Assembly (NCBI GenBank): GCA_029880855.1
Contig: JAOUNS010000018.1
Coordinates: forward strand, 1-64,000
DNA from: Gammaproteobacteria bacterium
Lineage (GTDB): Bacteria > Pseudomonadota > Gammaproteobacteria > UBA6429 > Thiohalophilaceae
Length of the DNA: 64,000 nt
Direction of reading: 5' to 3'
Part shown: positions 26,101 through 36,693 of the stretch, piece by piece
Layout of the letters: each line of letters opens with the position of its first letter
Numbering within the stretch: the first letter of the stretch is position 1
Translations under genes and position numbers: made by a program
The notes under the pieces: model-generated
Seen by the model: the letters and a program-made list of their open reading frames with translations, nothing else
Database searches by the model: none
Told to the model about the DNA's origin: nothing

Positions 26101-26844
26101 ATGTTAAGCGAATTTACCCCCCTGCAACTCCTGTTCACCTGCCTGCTGTTTGTCTGGGCGGGGTTTGTGCGCAGCGGTCTGGGGTTTGGCGGTGCCGCAC
26201 TGGCCCTGCCCCTGATGTTGTTGGTGCATGATCAACCGCTCTTTTGGTTGCCCATGATCGGGTTTCACCTGTTGTTCTTTTCCGGTCTGACCCTGCGCAC
26301 CCGTATTCATAACGTGGATTGGGTCTATCTGAAACAAGCCGCACGGTTTGTGGTCCCGGCGGCACTGGTGGGCGTCTTCGGCCTGATCAGTCTGCCCAAC
26401 CACTGGCTGGTGATCTTTATTTATGCAGTCACCCTGTTTTACGGTTTGCTGTGGAGCTTCAATCTTGAGCTGCAGAGCAACAAGACCTGGCTGGACGGTC
26501 TGTTCCTGATCCTCGGCGGCTATGTGGCGGGGATATCGCTGTCCGGCGCACCATTGATGGTGGCCGTTTTCATGCGGAACATTGCCCGGCATCAATTGCG
26601 CAATACCATGTTCGTACTCTGGTTCAGTCTGGTCAGTATCAAACTCACCACCCTGGCAACACTGGGTTTCAAGTTGTACTTTCTTGATTCAATGCTGTTG
26701 ATCCCGGTCGCCGCCATCGGACATCTGGCGGGTTTGAAGGTACATGATTATATTCTGCAAAATGATCGCCGTTTTAAACAGGTCATCGGTGTTGTGTTAT
26801 CGATAATCTGTCTGTTCGGGTTGTGGCATATCGCCAATTCGTGA
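26101..26844 (+). CDS. TSUP/TauE-SafE family membrane transporter
   Basis: A 247-residue polytopic protein. The first repeat has FVRSGLGFGGAALALPL, the second has YVAGISLSGAPLMVAVFMRN; this internal repeat is typical of the TauE/SafE family. Members export sulfite, sulfoacetate or related organosulfur anions. The substrate here is not indicated by any neighbour. It is convergent with the next gene, with a 4-bp gap. Confidence 0.92.
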   Translation: MLSEFTPLQLLFTCLLFVWAGFVRSGLGFGGAALALPLMLLVHDQPLFWLPMIGFHLLFFSGLTLRTRIHNVDWVYLKQAARFVVPAALVGVFGLISLPNHWLVIFIYAVTLFYGLLWSFNLELQSNKTWLDGLFLILGGYVAGISLSGAPLMVAVFMRNIARHQLRNTMFVLWFSLVSIKLTTLATLGFKLYFLDSMLLIPVAAIGHLAGLKVHDYILQNDRRFKQVIGVVLSIICLFGLWHIANS

Positions 26845-26848
26845 ACAA

Positions 26849-27145
26849 TCAATTTGCCTGTCTATATTGAAAACCCAGTTCTTTCTCGATGAGTTTACGC
26901 AGTTTGTCGCGACAGTTGGTCACTTTACAATCTGTGGCATACCTGCATTCAAGTTCGATATCGAGTACCAATTCATCTTCCACATCAAGCATGCAGACCA
27001 GTGCAATCTCTTCTCGCTCTGTATCTGTTTTGGCCTCTGACAGCAGGGTTATCGTGTTACAGCCGTCAACAAAACGTCGCCTGGCGTAATAGGCGATATG
27101 ATCAAAATCATAATTTCCAAAACAACCCGGGCTCCTGTTAACCAT
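26849..27145 (-). CDS. Conserved hypothetical protein
   Basis: A 98-residue protein with five cysteines, including CRYATDCKVTNC, which could bind metal or form disulfides. The central ALVCMLDVEDELVLDIE is a strongly acidic beta segment. The N-terminus is not a signal peptide. An AGGGGTGG sequence precedes the ATG. No known family is recognised. Confidence 0.7.
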   Translation of the reverse strand: MVNRSPGCFGNYDFDHIAYYARRRFVDGCNTITLLSEAKTDTEREEIALVCMLDVEDELVLDIELECRYATDCKVTNCRDKLRKLIEKELGFQYRQAN

Positions 27146-27258
27146 ATATCCACCCCTAGTACGAATATCTCTGTTTTTTTATCGGTTTCGCTTCTAGGTT
27201 ATGTAAATCAAATTGGCCGATATATGACCCAGATCAATAAATGGGGCAAACACAGCAA

Positions 27259-28185
27259 TTATTGCGTGGTGAAGTCCTGCGCATTGTCTCGACGCTTGTC
27301 ATGCAGGCTGAACAAGACCAGCCCGTTCCGATAGGCGATCCGTTCCGCCACCGATGGCGGCAAACTCTTCAGCCAGCCGCGATAATTGCCCAAATAATAA
27401 CGAAACTGATACCAGTAACTGCTGTTATAGGTCCCGCTGCCCAGCAGGAATCGATCCGGGTGTCGGAGCATGACCTTGCGCCATTTTTCCTTCAGCTCCC
27501 CCCCGGCCGTCGCCACATCACGATGGGAGATTTCCACCCACAAAGCAGCATGCCGATCCAACATCTCACTGATACGCTCCGGTGGTGTCAGCATTCCACC
27601 ATGGGCCCAGAGGATGCGCACGGTCGGCCCCATCCTGAACAGTTGATTGATCGCAGCAGGATCTGATCGGGCATGTAAGACCAGTTCGTGTTTGACGGCC
27701 AGTGCCACCATGCGTTTTACGACCGGTGTGTTGAGCTGGCCGTCAAATAAAAAAAACTCTCCCACCCCCCGATATAATCCGCCGGCCAGTTCCTTTTCCA
27801 TATATTGCTGAATCGCCGCATTGTTAAACCAGCTTTCACGATCCTCACGGCTGAATTGGGGGATAAACATTGGGATAACACGTTCCGGATCGGCTTCATA
27901 TAAACGCAGGGTACCTTCATTGGGCACACTGCCGACCAGCAACCAGGGGACATTCAGTTGCTCAGCGGTATTGATCACCGCCTTGACCGAGACCAGACGC
28001 CAGGATTCCTCATTGTAATGCACCTGAGCGTCAAATATCGGCGGTGTATGATCCGGCTCCTGGAGATAGAAATAGAGAAAAATGGCAGGCAGGCTGATAA
28101 ACACCAGGATACGCCCAACACGTGTCTCAGTCAGTGTATAGCCGATCAGTTGCAGGCACAGTTTTAGGTATCGCATGGCCGGCAT
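27259..28185 (-). CDS. Membrane-anchored amidohydrolase-like protein
   Basis: A 308-residue protein with one N-terminal membrane helix (ILVFISLPAIFLYFYL) and a periplasmic domain resembling amidohydrolase TIM barrels. Barrel-strand motifs are FDAQVHYNEESW, GVGEFFLF, LVLHARSDP, ILWAHGGM and LLGSGTYN. The first metal-site motif is H-Y where H-x-H is usual, so catalysis may differ or be absent. The ATG at 28185 is preceded by GAGGGGACTGT. The same-strand DUF1499 gene lies upstream. Confidence 0.82.
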   Translation of the reverse strand: MPAMRYLKLCLQLIGYTLTETRVGRILVFISLPAIFLYFYLQEPDHTPPIFDAQVHYNEESWRLVSVKAVINTAEQLNVPWLLVGSVPNEGTLRLYEADPERVIPMFIPQFSREDRESWFNNAAIQQYMEKELAGGLYRGVGEFFLFDGQLNTPVVKRMVALAVKHELVLHARSDPAAINQLFRMGPTVRILWAHGGMLTPPERISEMLDRHAALWVEISHRDVATAGGELKEKWRKVMLRHPDRFLLGSGTYNSSYWYQFRYYLGNYRGWLKSLPPSVAERIAYRNGLVLFSLHDKRRDNAQDFTTQ

Positions 28186-28247
28186 ACAGTCCCCTCACCC
28201 AATGTCTACTGATTGTTGTTCGGTAAATGTCTCTTATTCTTCACCGC

Positions 28248-28715
28248 TCATGATTGTGCCGCATGAAACGCGGTGCGCAGCCTTTCAATGCGCTGTCGGT
28301 TCATCCCCAGATCCGAGTGCCCAACCCGGGATGCAGAGCGGACATGCAATTGCCGGCTGTCCGCATCAAGGCGGATCTCCACATCATCAATAAAACGAAA
28401 CAGCTTGCTGACAAAAATCGCATGGATGTACTCATCCCGTACCGTCATCACCTGGCCGCCCTGTGCCACGATAACCTGCCGGATACGTTGCATGGCCTGC
28501 CCGGCCGAAATTTCAAACCGGAAGGGTTCGATATACGCAGTGGGATGCGGATGCTCACTGCTGACACAATTTGGTGAATCCGGACATTGATGCAGACGCC
28601 CTGCCTGCAGTCCCGCTGCAGACTGTTTGCGCGATACCAGAGACAGGGTGGCAAACACAAAACAAACAGCCAGGATCACACTGCCGGCAAAATAAGCAAT
28701 GGTTTTGATTGTCAC
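28248..28715 (-). CDS. DUF1499 family membrane-anchored protein
   Basis: A 155-residue protein with one N-terminal transmembrane helix. The DUF1499 motif CPDSPNCVSSEHPHP is followed by a domain with FVSKLFRFIDDVEIRLD and RSASRVGHSDLGMNRQR. DUF1499 proteins are widespread and uncharacterised. The start is GTG preceded by AGGGGAGAAGACGG. Confidence 0.92.
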   Translation of the reverse strand: MTIKTIAYFAGSVILAVCFVFATLSLVSRKQSAAGLQAGRLHQCPDSPNCVSSEHPHPTAYIEPFRFEISAGQAMQRIRQVIVAQGGQVMTVRDEYIHAIFVSKLFRFIDDVEIRLDADSRQLHVRSASRVGHSDLGMNRQRIERLRTAFHAAQS

Positions 28716-28738
28716 CCGTCTTCTCCCCTGTGTGCTGA

Positions 28739-29140
28739 TCAGGCCGGTATCAATTGATCACGGGCCGCTTCAACGTGCGGCAAAAGCCGTTCCTCCACCA
28801 GACGCCACTGGCCATCCGCTTCTTTTTCCAACAGGATTTCCACCCCTTGTGCATTCTCGTTCCCGTCAGTCGCCATAACGGTTTCATAGGTTTTGAACAC
28901 GATCCGGTCAGCAGTGGCCGCTACCTGTTTGTAACCTTCATACTTGATACCCTTGATAACACCGTTGGCAAACTCATGCTCACACTGCCGGTACCAGTCC
29001 GCATAGCCAATGGTTTCAAAACCCGGTACACCTCGCAGGGTGACACGTTGTGAAATCAGATTCATGTGGGCCTTGATATCCCGGGCCTCAACCGTAGTCA
29101 CGATGGCATTTAACCATTGCCGGACAATTTCCTCTGACAA
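28739..29140 (-). CDS. NTF2/SnoaL-like small protein
   Basis: A small alpha/beta cone-fold protein of about 133 residues with segments EIVRQWLNAIVTTVEARD, GFETIGYADWYRQCEHEF and DGQWRLVEERLLP, which fit the NTF2/SnoaL superfamily. The substrate and role are unknown. The open frame reaches 29188, but TTG at 29140 has GAGGAG at ideal spacing upstream, so the start is uncertain among TTG 29140, ATG 29161 and upstream codons. It lies 23 bp from the DUF1499 gene on the same strand. Confidence 0.8.
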   Translation of the reverse strand: MSEEIVRQWLNAIVTTVEARDIKAHMNLISQRVTLRGVPGFETIGYADWYRQCEHEFANGVIKGIKYEGYKQVAATADRIVFKTYETVMATDGNENAQGVEILLEKEADGQWRLVEERLLPHVEAARDQLIPA

Positions 29141-29585
29141 GTGATTCTCCTCAAACAACATGATTGGACAAATTGCCGAATCCGGCACAGGGCCACAGTA
29201 TCATGCCATGCCATGCCCGCTGCAACCACGGTGACTAAATCACACATACGATAACATGATGATTAACAACACAACCAGCAGGGTTTAACACTTAAACGGT
29301 TAAAAGTTATGAAAAAAATTTAACCAAAATCCCACACTTGCAAAATTACTGCTATATTTATTGGATGCTATTGAGATTAACGTCCCTGATTGACAACCTT
29401 CATTCAGAACAGAACACCAAACCCGCCAGGACCTGTCGGGACATACATTCATCATTTCCTGCTTCCCCTCAAATTATATCAGGCCTATTTGGCCGACACT
29501 CGGTGCGCCTATCGATATCCATGATCGGTGGCTATATCCCGAATTTATGTATTCTTTAATTAACCATATAAGGAAACTCCAGCCT
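29141..29585. other. Intergenic region upstream of a small conserved gene
   Basis: About 440 bp between divergent genes, AT-rich in the middle (29250-29380). Short frames on the plus strand lack good ribosome binding sites and conserved motifs. It may hold promoters for both neighbours. Confidence 0.4.
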
Positions 29586-29840
29586 ATGAGCAGCCAAGTC
29601 CAACAACTCATCCGCGGCAACCGATACAGTGTTGAAAGTGTCGAAAAAACTGATCCACCTGATGAGTCCTGTAACGATGATTGGTATCGCTATGTCATAG
29701 GTCGTGGCAAATCCAAAATCGAAGGATTAAAGCCCGGTACATTACATGCAGTCACCCAACATGCTGAAGCGGTGGCGGAAGATCTGAACAGCCGCATCTC
29801 CACCAACAGCGCAAGCTACGGTACCCGCAGAACCAAATAG
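29586..29840 (+). CDS. Small conserved protein, paralogue of the one at 54216
   Basis: An 84-residue protein. Residues from DWYRYVIGRGKSKIEGL to TQHAEAVAEDLNSR are closely similar to the 84-residue protein at 54216-54470 (LWHRYVIGRGDSQIVGM, RQHAEAVADDLNNR). The family looks like a small gammaproteobacterial one with a conserved YVIGRG core and a basic C-terminal tail. Function is unknown. The ATG at 29586 follows AAGGAAACTCCAGCCT, and an upstream in-frame start at 29547 is less likely. Confidence 0.85.
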   Translation: MSSQVQQLIRGNRYSVESVEKTDPPDESCNDDWYRYVIGRGKSKIEGLKPGTLHAVTQHAEAVAEDLNSRISTNSASYGTRRTK

Positions 29841-30068
29841 TCTTTTCAGGCAGGTTCATGACCATTCGGAATATGAACCTGCCTGCTTGCCTTCTCTTTA
29901 TCCTTGTCTACTATATTAGCGCCTGATTTGATTTTACGATCATTTAAAGGCATTATTCGGCGGCCGGGTGTCACCCGCTTTGCACAGACGCTTCGAATTT
30001 ATTTACATCGATATTCCGGGACAGGAGAAAACCGGCGCGACATTAATCTTTTCAACGAGGCTATTTCC

Positions 30069-30893
30069 ATGAAACATTTTCATATAAAACAAATCGGCAT
30101 GGCACTCACCATGGGGTTTATCATGTCAGTCAGTGTTGCGTCCGATAGCGGTCATGCACCTGCCGAAGGTCCGGCCTGCGAAGGGTTTGGTCCACAGACT
30201 CCACGTGATATCGACAAGCGCAAGGGCAGCAACCCCCAGAAATTCTCGCTCGCGCCCTCTTCCAACAAAATGAATCTGTGCAATATACACTTTCACAACA
30301 ATGCCGAACACAAGGCCAAGGACTTTGCGATCTTTGCCGGTGACGGTGAACACGGTCATGGTGGCGGCTATCAATGCAAAATAAGCAAAAAGCTCTCTGC
30401 TGCTGAACTGAAAGCGCCGGCGGAAGAGATCTGCAAAGGTCTGAAGCCGGGCGATACCATCGAAGTACACTGGGTACACAGTTCCTGTCAGGTGACACCG
30501 GGTGCCGGTCTGGGCGCCTGTCTGAATGACAAATGCGCCAATCCCGGTCTGCGCGTCGAAACCCAGGTATTCACTCTGGTCAATAACAAGAAGGCGCTGA
30601 ACTTTAACAAGTTTGCATACAGCGGTCACATGGTAAAGGGTCTGCATCAGGCCAAATCCCTGCCGACCAAAACCGGCAAGCCGGTTGTCTTCATGGGTTC
30701 CACCACCGGCCCCAAATACACCGAATCCGCCTGTTCGCCGTTACAGGTTACCTGGAGCGTGCGACCCAAGTGCGCCAAGCTGGACATCAACAGTCTGGGT
30801 GAATGGTGCAAGAACAACGAGTTTAAGGAAGATCATGCCCACGGCGTAAGAAAACTCGTGACCAATCCAAAACTGCTGTCCATTATCAAGTAA
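30069..30893 (+). CDS. Delta-class carbonic anhydrase, periplasmic
   Basis: A 274-residue protein with a signal peptide (about residues 1-25). The core has NLCNIHFHNNAEHKAKDF, which resembles the zinc-binding motif of delta carbonic anhydrases such as diatom TWCA1 (HxH plus a nearby His), and IEVHWVHSSC supplies further His residues. The region with FAIFAGDGEHGHGGGYQC and YTESACSPLQVTW also fits the family. It should interconvert CO2 and bicarbonate in the periplasm. Its start at 30069 is preceded by ACGAGG; the frame runs further upstream to 29904 without a signal. A strong terminator follows at once, so it is monocistronic. Confidence 0.88.
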   Translation: MKHFHIKQIGMALTMGFIMSVSVASDSGHAPAEGPACEGFGPQTPRDIDKRKGSNPQKFSLAPSSNKMNLCNIHFHNNAEHKAKDFAIFAGDGEHGHGGGYQCKISKKLSAAELKAPAEEICKGLKPGDTIEVHWVHSSCQVTPGAGLGACLNDKCANPGLRVETQVFTLVNNKKALNFNKFAYSGHMVKGLHQAKSLPTKTGKPVVFMGSTTGPKYTESACSPLQVTWSVRPKCAKLDINSLGEWCKNNEFKEDHAHGVRKLVTNPKLLSIIK

Positions 30894-30905
30894 TTGATGA
30901 GACAA

Positions 30906-30936
30906 AAGACGGGGCGACATGCCCCGTCTTGCTTTT
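30906..30936 (+). terminator. Rho-independent terminator after the carbonic anhydrase gene
   Basis: The arms AAGACGGGGC and GCCCCGTCTT form a perfect 10-bp stem with a 5-nt loop (GACAT), followed by GCTTTT. It is only 12 bp past the stop codon of the plus-strand gene. It may also serve the convergent minus-strand gene. Confidence 0.93.
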
Positions 30937-30938
30937 AT

Positions 30939-31946
30939 CTACAACAACTCCTCGACCGGAAACTCTTCCACTACACTGCCGGTCTCATCCAGTAATCTGA
31001 CATCTGAAACATCGACCACCGTGTCAACATCAAACCGGTGAAAGTTATCACAGCAGCGCTGCACCACCAGCACAGCACCATCCTGCTCGGAAGCCATTGC
31101 CTGTTGTTTCCATGCCTTGAGCGTATCGCAATAATAACCATTACAGATATCCGAACGCAGTTCTCGTGGTAGTGAACAGCCTGAGCGTGTCTGGTTGATA
31201 CAGGAACCCTGAATACCCAGCGCCGGGACGTGGGACAAATAAAGATCAACAATATCAGCAGCAGTGACATCCGGATGCTCATCCATGTACTGCCGCATAC
31301 TGAACACAGACAGGTAGGCATGCTCAGCGCCCTTGATACAACACCCGCCCTTGCACAATGTGCACAGGGTATCACACAGATGGTGAATGGCCGGATTGGA
31401 AGAGAACTCCTGCTCGATCTGTAAAATCTTTTCATGCGCGGCACGGTGTTGATCATAAACCACTGCATCCGCATTCTCATACGTCAGGGCCTCTGTCACA
31501 ACATGCTGCAAATGTGTGCGATATTTATGCAAGCGTTCACGGTTTATTAAATCCGTACTCCGCACCCCGCTGGGTATTTCGACCAGTTCAACGTCAGCAG
31601 CGGTTAACGCCGCATGACGTTCGATGACGGCCTGCAGTATCTGTGCGTTTTCCCGCTCGATCTGTTCCTTTAGTTGTTTGACGCGGACCTGTTCCGCCGC
31701 GATCATCTGTCGGTTCTTGCGGATCAGTTTTTTATTGAATTCAAGATAGGGAGTAAAAAGGACGGGTTCCATCAGCGATTTTTGCCGGCTGACGCGCTGA
31801 CAATCCATCGCCTTGCAGACCGACAGTTCTCCTGCCGGACTGGTCATACGCGTTAGTTGATCGATGGGATCGCCACAGATTTCACAACTATTCGCCGCAG
31901 CACCCACAGGAGATGTATGTATCAGAGACAAAACCCAACCCTCCAT
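30939..31946 (-). CDS. Cysteine-cluster protein with N-terminal zinc-ribbon-like motif
   Basis: A 335-residue cytoplasmic protein. The N-terminus has CEICGDP followed by CKAMDC, which looks like a zinc ribbon. A long coiled-coil-like helix follows (residues about 75-125). The centre contains CDTLCTLCKGGCC, a spacing seen in YkgJ-like putative Fe-S or zinc clusters, then CSLPRELRSDICNGYYC. The architecture of a ribbon, a coiled coil and a cysteine cluster is unusual, and no function is assigned. The ORF also has an in-frame start two codons upstream at 31952. Confidence 0.82.
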   Translation of the reverse strand: MEGWVLSLIHTSPVGAAANSCEICGDPIDQLTRMTSPAGELSVCKAMDCQRVSRQKSLMEPVLFTPYLEFNKKLIRKNRQMIAAEQVRVKQLKEQIERENAQILQAVIERHAALTAADVELVEIPSGVRSTDLINRERLHKYRTHLQHVVTEALTYENADAVVYDQHRAAHEKILQIEQEFSSNPAIHHLCDTLCTLCKGGCCIKGAEHAYLSVFSMRQYMDEHPDVTAADIVDLYLSHVPALGIQGSCINQTRSGCSLPRELRSDICNGYYCDTLKAWKQQAMASEQDGAVLVVQRCCDNFHRFDVDTVVDVSDVRLLDETGSVVEEFPVEELL

Positions 31947-32055
31947 GGACAATGGCTTGAGTTTACCTGCCTGTTACCGGTCTGTCAGCCCGTCTACCTA
32001 ATTTTCACAGCATTGAATCGAGGCGAGCCCGGACCCGTGTGGATGAATCGGCGAA

Positions 32056-33066
32056 TTATTGTGCAACCGGCCGGTTCAACAGGAGATTCAAGAATCGCTG
32101 CCGATTCTGCCGGGTGTTACTGCGGAAAAACCGGTAATCGGCATGCCGTTTCGGGTGTCGGGGGTCGATCACGATCCCCCACAAGGGATGGACGCTGTCC
32201 GGTACCATGCTGTATCGAATATCCCCGATCACGTGCTTTTGTGATGGATCAAAACCCATATATCCATCCGAGAAATGCTGAAAACGCAGAATATCCCGAT
32301 ACAGGATCGAGTCTTTGGGCAGCGTCGGCAGATCCCGTGCCGGGTTCAGTACCGATACAGACCGACCATTGAACACGGTGTTATCGCCGAACAGGGGAAC
32401 ACGCACAGCATCGACATACATTACCTCATCACTGATATAAATTGTCCGCCACAACAGGATGTTGCCCAGAGTGGGTTTCACGGTCTGACGTGTCGCCTGA
32501 TGACCACGTTGCTGCATCACGTTTTCAAGCAACACTCCCGCCCGATAGTGTTGTATTGAGGCCAGCCCCAAATAGCCCAGACAGGCGATCAATCCGATAC
32601 GTGCGAATGGAACCTGTGTTTGACGCAAGCCGGCCAGCATGGCGGTCAGCAGGATCAGGCTGAAAATCGGATCGACAATCGCAATGATATCGAAGGAGAC
32701 CCGCGCATCGGTCAGCGGCCAAAACAGATGGGTACCGTAACTGGTACAGGCATCCAGCATTCCGCTCAGACTGTAACCGGCCAGACAAAACAGATAGAGA
32801 CGTCCTGTCGCAAGCTGCCTGCGGAAAAACGGCCGGAGCAAGACCATTGCAATGGCCGCTCCAAACGGAATAAAAAAGAGTGAGTGGGTAAAATGACGAT
32901 GGTATTCGATATGCAAGAGAGGATCGGCGCTCGACGCGATAAATACATCCGCATCAGCCACCAGACCGGCGAAGAAACCGATCACGGTGGCATGTTTTTT
33001 TTCTTCTGCGTTGGCGACGCTTTGCCCCAGTACGCCACCCAGCAACCCCTGTGTGACAATATCCAC
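32056..33066 (-). CDS. Metal-dependent hydrolase-like inner membrane protein (DUF457/YdjM type)
   Basis: A 336-residue membrane protein. It begins MDIVTQGLLGGVLGQSV and has HIEYHRHFTHSLFF with the histidine-rich motif of the YdjM/YbcI family; the following part has several helices. The family is annotated as LexA-regulated putative hydrolases, but activity is unproven. The start is GTG at 33066. It ends in a cytoplasmic C-terminal domain of about 130 residues. Confidence 0.88.
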   Translation of the reverse strand: MDIVTQGLLGGVLGQSVANAEEKKHATVIGFFAGLVADADVFIASSADPLLHIEYHRHFTHSLFFIPFGAAIAMVLLRPFFRRQLATGRLYLFCLAGYSLSGMLDACTSYGTHLFWPLTDARVSFDIIAIVDPIFSLILLTAMLAGLRQTQVPFARIGLIACLGYLGLASIQHYRAGVLLENVMQQRGHQATRQTVKPTLGNILLWRTIYISDEVMYVDAVRVPLFGDNTVFNGRSVSVLNPARDLPTLPKDSILYRDILRFQHFSDGYMGFDPSQKHVIGDIRYSMVPDSVHPLWGIVIDPRHPKRHADYRFFRSNTRQNRQRFLNLLLNRPVAQ

Positions 33067-33071
33067 TCGTG

Positions 33072-33578
33072 CTACCTGCTTTTGAGTAACTCAGTGATCG
33101 TGCTGAGTTGATCGAGTCCTTCTCCCGCACCAAGGCAAAAGAATGACCAATGACCATCTTTCGTCCTGCGCAGGAAGACAATATATTGTTCACCTTCTTG
33201 CGGCCTGGAGACCGGCTCATATTTCTGATAGATCGGTGACTTTGAAATCCCTTCAAGATAATATTTTCGATGCAGCTCGACTTGTGAATCAAAATCGGCG
33301 GGATAGACTTCCACATTTTCCCCTGCAATGGCTTCACCCCGTAACACTTTCACGATGGTCATTGTGCTGACGATAAACTGGAATGGATAATAGCTGTCGC
33401 CGGGTTTCGCAAGCCGTATCTCCTGCTGTCTTTCTCCACCGGCCACGGGTTTAACGACAGCAATCAGAGTGGCAACGTGAACCAGCTTGTCCAATTCAAT
33501 TGATTTGTAATGTATGCGTGACACCCGGCCCTCCCTGGGAAACACCAGACATAAAATAACAACCAGCGCGATCTTCAT
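33072..33578 (-). CDS. Hypothetical protein with signal peptide
   Basis: A 168-residue protein from the internal ATG at 33578, with a hydrophobic N-terminal segment and positively charged start (MKIALVVILCLVF). The body is beta-rich (ATLIAVVKPV, RTKDGHWSFF). No family is recognised. It lies 5 bp upstream of the DUF457-like gene start in the direction of transcription, so it may be the first gene of a two-gene unit. Confidence 0.7.
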   Translation of the reverse strand: MKIALVVILCLVFPREGRVSRIHYKSIELDKLVHVATLIAVVKPVAGGERQQEIRLAKPGDSYYPFQFIVSTMTIVKVLRGEAIAGENVEVYPADFDSQVELHRKYYLEGISKSPIYQKYEPVSRPQEGEQYIVFLRRTKDGHWSFFCLGAGEGLDQLSTITELLKSR

Positions 33579-33643
33579 TACATTGTCAGACATGTAAGCC
33601 GCCTGCAGGGACAGTTATACACCTGAGCAGACATATTGCGCCC

Positions 33644-35923
<2,280 letters not shown>

Positions 35924-36009
35924 TTATATTTCAGAATGGGGGGTGGGGTCATGCACTGTAGGAACAACCTGCTGTGGATGGATAATCCGAGACAGTGCGT
36001 GAATGAGAT

Positions 36010-36036
36010 CCGGCAGTATCACACCGATACTGCCGG
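36010..36036 (-). other. Hairpin downstream of the ydbL-like gene
   Basis: The arms CCGGCAGTATC (36010-36020) and GATACTGCCGG (36026-36036) are perfectly complementary with a 5-nt loop. It lies just past the stop of ydbL on its transcript. There is no T-tract, so it is at best an imperfect terminator or an mRNA-stabilising structure. Confidence 0.55.
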
Positions 36037-36047
36037 TGAACGCGTGG

Positions 36048-36404
36048 CTATTTTTTCTGCCAGGTCCCGGCGGGCGATTTAATATATTGACCGGCGGGAG
36101 TTTTGTTGATGGCCTTGGCACCGGCCAGGTTTTCAACAACACTCAGTTTGGTTTTATTGCTTTGTGCGATACCCTGATACAATGCCTTGCGCTTGCTGTT
36201 GATGTCATCCATCATCGCCTTCACGTCCGCCCCGGCATTGGCGCTGACCAACCCGAGATAACCATCCGGTTGTTCACCCACCAGTCCCTGGGCCTTGGCT
36301 GTCTGAAGATCAATTGCCCAGGCCGAAGTGCATACACCCAGACCGGCCAGCAGGATCACAAAGAGAGGAATAGCAAAGAATCGTTTCGCCAGTTGTTTTG
36401 TCAT
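36048..36404 (-). CDS. ydbL: YdbL family DUF1318 periplasmic protein
   Basis: A 118-residue protein with a signal peptide (MTKQLAKRFFAIPLFVILLAG...AWA) and the DUF1318 region KAQGLVGEQPDGYLGLV, followed by DINSKRKALYQGIA. In enterobacteria ydbH-ynbE-ydbL form an operon; YdbL is thought to control interaction of YdbH with YnbE. The ATG at 36404 follows a GGGAG motif, and another in-frame ATG lies at 36419. Confidence 0.9.
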   Translation of the reverse strand: MTKQLAKRFFAIPLFVILLAGLGVCTSAWAIDLQTAKAQGLVGEQPDGYLGLVSANAGADVKAMMDDINSKRKALYQGIAQSNKTKLSVVENLAGAKAINKTPAGQYIKSPAGTWQKK

Positions 36405-36429
36405 GTTGGTGGCTCCCATTTATCCCGGT

Positions 36430-36627
36430 TTAAAACAAGCCTGAATTGTTATCAAATGCAGTTTCCAGATCCTTATCCACCTTGACCCGGACTTCATGTT
36501 CAATTTTGACATTGAGGTTGATAGTGATCGGTTGTGTCGGCGTCATCACTGCAACTGTTGGCGTACAGGCGGTGATATGCAACAGGATACCGAAAAGAAT
36601 GCCGAACCTGAGCAGGATATTTCGCAT
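36430..36627 (-). CDS. ynbE: YnbE family lipoprotein
   Basis: A 65-residue lipoprotein with the lipobox region LHITACTPTVAV. The mature part, ITINLNVKIEHEVRVKVD, is a beta-strand motif typical of YnbE. In E. coli YnbE is an outer-membrane partner that stacks with YdbH in a bridge-like complex for phospholipid transport. The start at 36627 is chosen for the lipoprotein signal; the frame is open to 36690. Confidence 0.9.
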   Translation of the reverse strand: MRNILLRFGILFGILLHITACTPTVAVMTPTQPITINLNVKIEHEVRVKVDKDLETAFDNNSGLF

Positions 36628-36693
36628 AAAGTGTTTCCCATCTAAACAGTGTCTTTGGTTCATCATAGCAGGTAATTTTCTAACAGCCACCTT

